From contig NZ_ANOH01000121.1 of assembly GCF_000346505.1 (NCBI RefSeq), positions 1-48,958 of the forward strand: a DNA stretch of 48,958 nt. The letters run 5' to 3'. Of this stretch, positions 45,066 through 48,958 are shown piece by piece (the first letter of the stretch is position 1; the number at the start of each line of letters is the position of its first letter). This DNA is from Aporhodopirellula sallentina SM41 (GTDB taxonomy: Bacteria > Planctomycetota > Planctomycetia > Pirellulales > Pirellulaceae). The position numbers and the translations under genes are program-made. The notes beneath the pieces are model-generated. The model was not told the origin of the DNA. It saw nothing but the letters and a program-made list of their open reading frames with translations, and searched no databases.

Positions 45066-45740
45066 ACGAGACGACCTTCAACGCGGCGTCACACGCTCTG
45101 CCTACGATCAAAACGCAGTTGCCGTCTCACCCCGCAGCAGTCCCATCTGCCAATCGCGTCAGCAGCGGAACCATTCATCGGCCGTCGGATGCCCCCGTCG
45201 AAATACCCGAGGAAGATACCGGTATTGGTATAAAACAGGATCTCGATCTCGGGGTCACCTTCTTGAGCGCAGTAGTTGTTTCGAAAGCTCCATCACCAAA
45301 CGTAATACCCACGCCGACAATCTGATGATTGGTTGCCATCACTCGGATGTGGTTTGGCCCCAGGTTGCCGCCATGAACACCGCCCCATCGTTGCACTCGA
45401 TCCCACGACCAAGCCGAGAAGACAGCGGCTGGTCGCGGCACGACCAACTACAAAGCCGCCGCCAAAATCCTCGCCGACCTTCGCGAAGCCATCGGAGGAG
45501 ACAAGGGCCGGTCATCCGTTTGGTGCCCCCCACCATCCATCAATCATTGGAAACCCAACTGTCGCCGCTCCGCGGTTGGTTGCCAACATCTTGTCCGAAC
45601 AGTCGCGGAGCGACTGCATTGGGCCAGCCTTGGGTTTCAACCCAAGGTCCGGTCGTGACCAACGCGCACCCAAGTCGCGGAGCGACAACAGTTGAAACGA
45701 GTTCGGAGCGATCTGTCGCCGCTCGGCGTGGTGAGCCACG
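45066..45740. pseudogene. Decayed-gene region with short palindromes
   Basis: No intact gene is seen, but pieces look coding. On the plus strand near 45443-45510 one frame reads TNYKAAAKILADLREAIGGD, like the middle of a helical protein. On the minus strand two overlapping frames near 45180-45450 read NHIRVMATNHQIVGVGITFG and then, one frame off, GDPEIEILFYTNTGIFLGYF, as if one gene had suffered an indel. The palindrome GTCGCGGAGCGAC occurs at about 45604 and 45672 (a variant near 45559), and TTGGGTTTCAACCCAA lies between. Longer plus-strand frames here are Arg/Pro/Ser-rich and not convincing. Confidence 0.35.
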
Positions 45741-45780
45741 AAAAAAGCCGGCGTCGGTCAGTGACCAACGTCGGCTTTTT
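45741..45780. terminator. Bidirectional intrinsic terminator
   Basis: AAAAAAGCCGGCGTCGGT pairs with ACCAACGTCGGCTTTTT around a short loop, with A-run and T-run on opposite sides, so it can terminate in both directions. It separates the decayed region from the XRE/Fic cassette. Confidence 0.8.
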
Positions 45781-45887
45781 GATTCGGTGGTGAATGACAG
45801 GCAGGGTGTCTGTCTCGCTCAAGGATTTTCGCGTTTTTGTCGTTTTTTGCGGGATGTAACGTCGATGACACACAATTGAATGATTGA

Positions 45888-45916
45888 TTTTTGTAGCACG
45901 CGTGCAACAATATAGT
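45888..45916 (+). promoter_or_regulatory. Candidate promoter and operator of the XRE/Fic cassette
   Basis: The perfect palindrome GCACGCGTGC (45896-45905) lies between a weak -35 (TTTTTG) and a good -10 (TATAGT) spaced 17 nt apart, about 70 nt upstream of the XRE gene. A repressor bound there would block polymerase, as in self-regulated antitoxin operons. Confidence 0.4.
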
Positions 45917-45987
45917 TGTGTCCTGCGAGCTTCGGTTTTCTTCCCGACTTGCCAATCAGCTCCTCCATAGAATCCGGACGTTTCGCC

Positions 45988-46365
45988 ATGGCCCTTCCCG
46001 AAATAATCGCCCGTATCCAAGAGCGAAAACGAGAGCTCGATATCTCCGTTTCGGATCTCGCGCGACGCAGCGGGGTTTCGCGGGCCACCGTGATCCGGAT
46101 CCTCGGGGGTGAAGACCATGAATTCTCGTTCGCAAACTTGCAGGCCATTCTGCTCGCCTTGGGTATCTCTCTCGATCTAACAGAGATTCCCGCCGCGCAA
46201 TTCCGAGATCAGATTGCCACCGCAAAAGCCAAACGTTTGATTGCACTTACGCAAGGCAATGTGGCTCTCGAGTCCCAGGCTGTCTCGCGAGCTTCGGCTC
46301 AATCGCATCTCGAAGAAGCGAAAAATCGGATTGCATCGTCCAGCCGAAAACTGTGGGCGTCGTGA
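45988..46365 (+). CDS. XRE-family helix-turn-helix protein, antitoxin-like
   Basis: A 125-residue protein. Residues about 5-65 form an XRE helix-turn-helix (SVSDLARRSGVSRATVIRIL then FSFANLQAILLALGISLDL), and the rest is a helical tail rich in Ala/Gln/Ser ending RKLWAS. The following Fic gene starts in its stop codon, so the pair is coupled as in toxin-antitoxin modules; mobile mystery protein A genes have the same order. It probably represses its own promoter and may hold the Fic protein inactive. The ATG at MALPEI was chosen; upstream in-frame codons run through the promoter. Confidence 0.85.
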   Translation: MALPEIIARIQERKRELDISVSDLARRSGVSRATVIRILGGEDHEFSFANLQAILLALGISLDLTEIPAAQFRDQIATAKAKRLIALTQGNVALESQAVSRASAQSHLEEAKNRIASSSRKLWAS

Positions 46366-46985
46366 ACGCCGGGCGCGACAAACGCATGAGGTTGGGATCG
46401 AGCGGAAAGGATGACGCCACGCCTTTTGATGGATCAGGCCTGAAGATGAAGTCCATCAAAACGCGACACGAGCTCAATGAAGTCGAGTTTTCTTCGATCC
46501 TGCGCGTGACAGAAAAGTACCTGCTCACCAAACCATCGCGGAAGATTGCACCGTTCAATTTCGATTGGCTACTCGGGCTTCATCGCGAGATGCTCGGCTC
46601 GATCTGGAGTTGGGCGGGCGAGATCCGAGCCACCGAAAAGAACATCGGAGTGAGCCCAAAGGTCATTGCCGCCGAGCTTGGCGTCATTGCGATGGAGGCG
46701 GACAAACGGCACGACGAAACCGGTGCCCTCGTAATCGCAACGGCTGCTGAGTTTCATCACCGCGCCGTTTGGGTTCACCCCTTTGAAGACGGCAATGGTC
46801 GGTGGGCAAGACTGCTGGCAAATATCTGGCTCATGCAACACGATCAACCAGCAACACTTTGGCCCGCGACCGACCTGCGAAATGCAGCGAGTCCGATTCG
46901 AGACGAATACATTGCCGCCATCAAGCAAGCGGATGTGCGAAACTATGGTCCACTGATTGACCTGCACCATCGGTTCAGTGAGTAG
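46362..46985 (+). CDS. Fic-domain protein (mobile mystery protein B-like)
   Basis: A 207-residue Fic/Doc-fold protein. TRHELNEVEFSSIL near residue 35 and LLGLHREMLGSIWSWAGEIR lead to the catalytic loop HPFEDGNGRWARLLAN, an exact match to HxFx(D/E)GNG(R/K). Such proteins transfer AMP or related groups to a hydroxyl of a target protein. The GTG start overlaps the XRE stop (GTGA); an ATG eight codons later is an alternative. The N-terminus DDATPFDGSGL resembles mobile mystery protein B. Its 3' end overlaps a convergent short gene by 11 nt. Confidence 0.9.
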   Translation: MNAGRDKRMRLGSSGKDDATPFDGSGLKMKSIKTRHELNEVEFSSILRVTEKYLLTKPSRKIAPFNFDWLLGLHREMLGSIWSWAGEIRATEKNIGVSPKVIAAELGVIAMEADKRHDETGALVIATAAEFHHRAVWVHPFEDGNGRWARLLANIWLMQHDQPATLWPATDLRNAASPIRDEYIAAIKQADVRNYGPLIDLHHRFSE

Positions 46986-47154
46986 GCTCGCGTTTTAGGA
47001 GGGCAGACAGCGGCCGGTCCAGCATGAACTCACGCAGTGCGTCGAGTTCGGCGGTGTCATCAAAAGAAGCAAGCGGCTCGGCGAGATCGCGAGCCACAAT
47101 GCTCTCTCGAAACACGCGGCGTAAACTACGGACGGTCGAAGAGGTGTCAGTCAT
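46975..47154 (-). CDS. Short protein resembling a CBS-domain N-terminus, possibly truncated
   Basis: A 59-residue frame (STVRSLRRVFRESIVARDLA, EPLASFDDTAELDALREFML) resembles the opening of a CBS-domain protein, where this helix precedes the first CBS strand. The frame then ends LSALLKREPTH instead of entering the CBS core. Its last 11 nt overlap the Fic gene end. One reading is that the XRE/Fic cassette replaced the rest of a longer gene. The start lies 5 nt after the stop of the upstream small exported protein. Family assignment is tentative. Confidence 0.5.
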   Translation of the reverse strand: MTDTSSTVRSLRRVFRESIVARDLAEPLASFDDTAELDALREFMLDRPLSALLKREPTH

Positions 47155-47159
47155 GCGAA

Positions 47160-47369
47160 TCAAGGTATCACGGGCAATCTCGCTGCAACATCCATGGGCA
47201 ATTCCCCATTGGTTCGCCATCCGAACTCGCTCCATTCAGCGAGCCCTTCGAACCCGTGCGAGGTGAGTTTTTCTTTTTCATGAGAAGAGTTGGAGTCTTC
47301 CGTTTCGTCACCGTGAGCGGTTCGAATTGCCAAAGAAAGAGTGACCAGCCCTGCAAGCAGCCATCTCAT
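47160..47369 (-). CDS. Small exported protein
   Basis: A 69-residue protein with a good signal peptide (MRWLLAGLVTLSLAIRTAHG) and a short acidic, Ser/His-containing mature part. GGAG with 6-nt spacing precedes the ATG. It is followed after 5 nt by the short CBS-like frame. I do not recognise a family. Its Trp-rich segment (AEWSEFGW) is notable. It may be a secreted peptide or a remnant that keeps its start signals. Confidence 0.5.
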   Translation of the reverse strand: MRWLLAGLVTLSLAIRTAHGDETEDSNSSHEKEKLTSHGFEGLAEWSEFGWRTNGELPMDVAARLPVIP

Positions 47370-47477
47370 GAAGTTCTCCAGTGTGTACGGCGGAGTTCAA
47401 TCTCAGTCGTCCTGAAAAGACGTTGCCAAGGACTCCATCGTCGAAGCAAACGCAAGCCACGATGTTTCAGCGACCGT

Positions 47478-48005
47478 TCAACCCACCGCACGAAGTCGCG
47501 CAGGAATGCGCCCGTGTTCCATGACTTGCTTGCAGAGTTCTTGCTGATGTTCGGGCAACTCAGCGAAGACAACGCGAAACGCTTCGACTTCCTCGAATAC
47601 CGCTTCTTCACTGCGAGTCTCTCTGCCGATGGCGCGGTCGCGATCTTCCAGCGAAAGCGCAGAAGCCAATTCAACCGGCGGGCCACCGTCGGGATCGTCG
47701 ACCATCGTTGTGAGTGAAACGACAGGTCCGCCGGGCGGAGTGCGAAACGCGGTTTTGCGAGAATCAAGGATCCTGGCGAGTGCCCGCGAGACGATCATGT
47801 CGATGTAAGTTTTGAATGTCGCACGTTCGGGCGTGAAATCTTCGAGATACCGCTCGACCATCGTCCACAACGATTGTTCGATGTCGCGGAGTTCTTGCCG
47901 GGCGTACGCACCGGCCTTATAGCCACGCCACGCTTGACAGCGGATATTGGCCTGGATGTACTTCCAGTCGATGTCGCTGACTTTTGAAACTTCCTGAGTT
48001 TTCAA
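47478..48005 (-). CDS. Sigma-70-like factor, C-terminal helix-turn-helix apparently missing
   Basis: A 175-residue protein starting at TTG with GGAGG 7 nt upstream. Helices RQELRDIEQSLWTMVERYLE and ATFKTYIDMIVSRALARILD correspond to sigma region 2, and an acidic linker leads to FRVVFAELPEHQQELCKQVM, the first helix of region 4. The frame then stops at ARLRAVG, where the DNA-recognition helix should follow. Neither other frame restores a clear helix-turn-helix, although one stays open for about 50 residues (RDFVRWVERSLKHRGLRLLR). It is either a truncated phage-like sigma or a regulator lacking -35 binding. Confidence 0.55.
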   Translation of the reverse strand: MKTQEVSKVSDIDWKYIQANIRCQAWRGYKAGAYARQELRDIEQSLWTMVERYLEDFTPERATFKTYIDMIVSRALARILDSRKTAFRTPPGGPVVSLTTMVDDPDGGPPVELASALSLEDRDRAIGRETRSEEAVFEEVEAFRVVFAELPEHQQELCKQVMEHGRIPARLRAVG

Positions 48006-48188
48006 ACGAATATCCTCCGGCTGGAGGTTCGTTCGATGACTCCGGCCGGCGAAACCGTGCTGCGAACGACCGATCGGTCACAGAAACACACGGGCCAGCG
48101 GGATCAGCACGAAGGCGAATCTCTCAGCTGGAGTCACGGCGACTCATGGCGTGAGTCTTTGGCACATCGCGTGAGTCGAGGAGAAATT

Positions 48189-48958
48189 TCAGAATTCCCA
48201 ATTTGGATCAGCATCTGGCCGATAGCACATTGCATTGCCTTTGAATGCGAGCTTTAAGTGCTCAGCGAGCTCCGCATGATGCTCGGCGATGCGTTTGATG
48301 TCACGGTTGATGGCTTGCCGCACATTCTTGCGTGACTTGGATTCGTCAGTGAGGACGCGGGCTTTGCCGCTCCTACCGGTGTCCTTTTGAAGTTGCGAGA
48401 GAATCTCGTATTGCTCGGTTTGCAGCGTTTCGAGCGTACCTGCATCGTTGTTGCGTTCTGCTTCCGCGATGCGGGCACTGATATCGGCCAAGGTCCGCTT
48501 GTATTCACGGCGAGCGTCTTCGTCGAAAGCCTCGCCCGTGCCGCTGGTGGAAGACCGAGCCGCGATCCCAGTGCGAGCGTTTTCGAGTTCGACGGGATTC
48601 AGTGTTCTGCCAGGACGTGACAAGAACTCTGCGAGATACCACATGCCAATCGCGTCGGCGAGTACGAACCGATTCTTCTCGAAACAGATATCCCAATGAT
48701 CGCCAGTCATGCGGAAAGAGTTGGGTGGAGAATCTTCGCCCAGCCCAAGTCGGTAGCGAAGCTCGTCCAACGCAGGAGTGCTCACTACGACCGTCCCGTC
48801 CTGGCTGAAGAACAGTTCATCGGCGGCGATGACCGTGACCTCAAAAGTTCTCTCGATCGAGCCAAGGTCGATGCGAGTACCAGCGAGTGACGGTACAAGC
48901 AGAACCGTTTTTGCACCGACACTCATTGCCGTTTCGATAAGCGACGTCTGATCTGTAC
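48189..48958 (-). CDS. Protein with C-terminal helical domain of regulator type, 5' end outside window
   Basis: At least 245 residues from the first ATG (48926), but the frame stays open to the window edge and the extra codons look coding (SLIETAMSVGAKTVLLVPSL), so the start is probably outside. Residues 55-130 are mixed alpha/beta (WYLAEFLSRPGRTLNPVELE). The last 110 are a long coiled helix (REYKRTLADISARIAEAERN) followed by SRKNVRQAINRDIKRIAEHH and a final CYRPDADPNWEF. From memory, this end module resembles the helical C-terminal domain of some bacterial regulatory ATPases and AraC- or SARP-like proteins. No enzyme motif is visible. Confidence 0.6.
   Translation of the reverse strand, partial: TDQTSLIETAMSVGAKTVLLVPSLAGTRIDLGSIERTFEVTVIAADELFFSQDGTVVVSTPALDELRYRLGLGEDSPPNSFRMTGDHWDICFEKNRFVLADAIGMWYLAEFLSRPGRTLNPVELENARTGIAARSSTSGTGEAFDEDARREYKRTLADISARIAEAERNNDAGTLETLQTEQYEILSQLQKDTGRSGKARVLTDESKSRKNVRQAINRDIKRIAEHHAELAEHLKLAFKGNAMCYRPDADPNWEF

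Noticed and set aside
44962-45879. 305-residue plus-strand open frame
   Set aside because: Arg/Ser/Pro-rich, crosses a terminator hairpin and palindromes, has no ribosome site, and competes with better coding-like fragments in other frames.

Overview
The window looks like the chromosome of a planctomycete, most plausibly a Rhodopirellula-like member of the Pirellulaceae. The evidence is family content, not a search. It holds a DUF1559 prepilin-type protein, a membrane Ser/Thr kinase with a repeat-rich C-terminus next to an ECF sigma factor of the planctomycete kinase-associated type, a PQQ-type beta-propeller protein, and many short dispersed palindromic repeats. No rRNA, tRNA or CRISPR array was seen.

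Region 1 (1-7937) is one plus-strand chemosensory cluster: the CheA C-terminus, CheW, a soluble four-PAS methyl-accepting protein, CheY, CheB, CheR, a CheX-type phosphatase, a BLUF blue-light receptor, a second CheY and a second CheX-type protein. Both CheX-like proteins keep the D-x3-E-x2-N motif, and the BLUF protein keeps every flavin-pocket residue at AppA spacing. The cluster therefore looks like an energy/redox- and light-responsive pathway. A Nudix-like protein with an eroded Nudix box, a Ser/Thr kinase and an ECF sigma factor follow (8012-11887).

Region 2 (11.9-14.0 kb) is a repeat island. Two copies of a roughly 225-bp nested palindrome flank a Y1/HUH (IS200-like, REP-associated type) transposase, with a third, internally deleted 78-bp copy, several short tandem repeats and a 210-bp pentanucleotide tract. 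A cupin, an SDR and a frameshifted TauE/SafE permease follow.

Region 3 (17-27.1 kb) carries two arsenic modules. The first, on the minus strand, is arsR-acr3-(82-aa Cys protein), with a flavoprotein bearing Cys-rich tails farther downstream. The second, on the plus strand, is arsR, an ArsP-like permease, a small thioredoxin, two ArsF-like CPTC proteins and a frameshifted ArsG-like permease, which resembles organoarsenical arsEFG systems. Both arsR genes have a good promoter with an inverted repeat at the start site. A DUF1559 protein and a small lipoprotein lie between the modules.

Region 4 (27.6-36 kb) has an SDR, a His-rich exported protein, an HME-RND pump with its adaptor, a small secreted protein and a PQQ-propeller protein ending in an Arg-Gly tail.

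Region 5 (36.2-43.1 kb) has a PAS histidine kinase/NtrC-type regulator pair divergent from a small membrane protein. The intergenic region holds a perfect 16-bp palindrome and a sigma-54-like -24/-12 element. It also has flavohemoglobin (hmp) preceded by a possible 47-aa membrane peptide, a frameshifted DUF457 protein, and a second Ser/Thr kinase with four membrane segments.

Region 6 (43.1-48.96 kb) is accessory in character: a SOUL protein, a YjdM/PhnA zinc-ribbon protein, a stretch of decayed genes and short palindromes, an XRE/Fic (mobile-mystery-like) cassette abutting a possibly truncated CBS fragment, a sigma-like protein lacking a clear region 4, and a regulator-like C-terminal domain that runs off the window. 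Three genes (16.47, 26.81 and 41.37 kb) carry single apparent frameshifts. These may be real decay or sequencing error.
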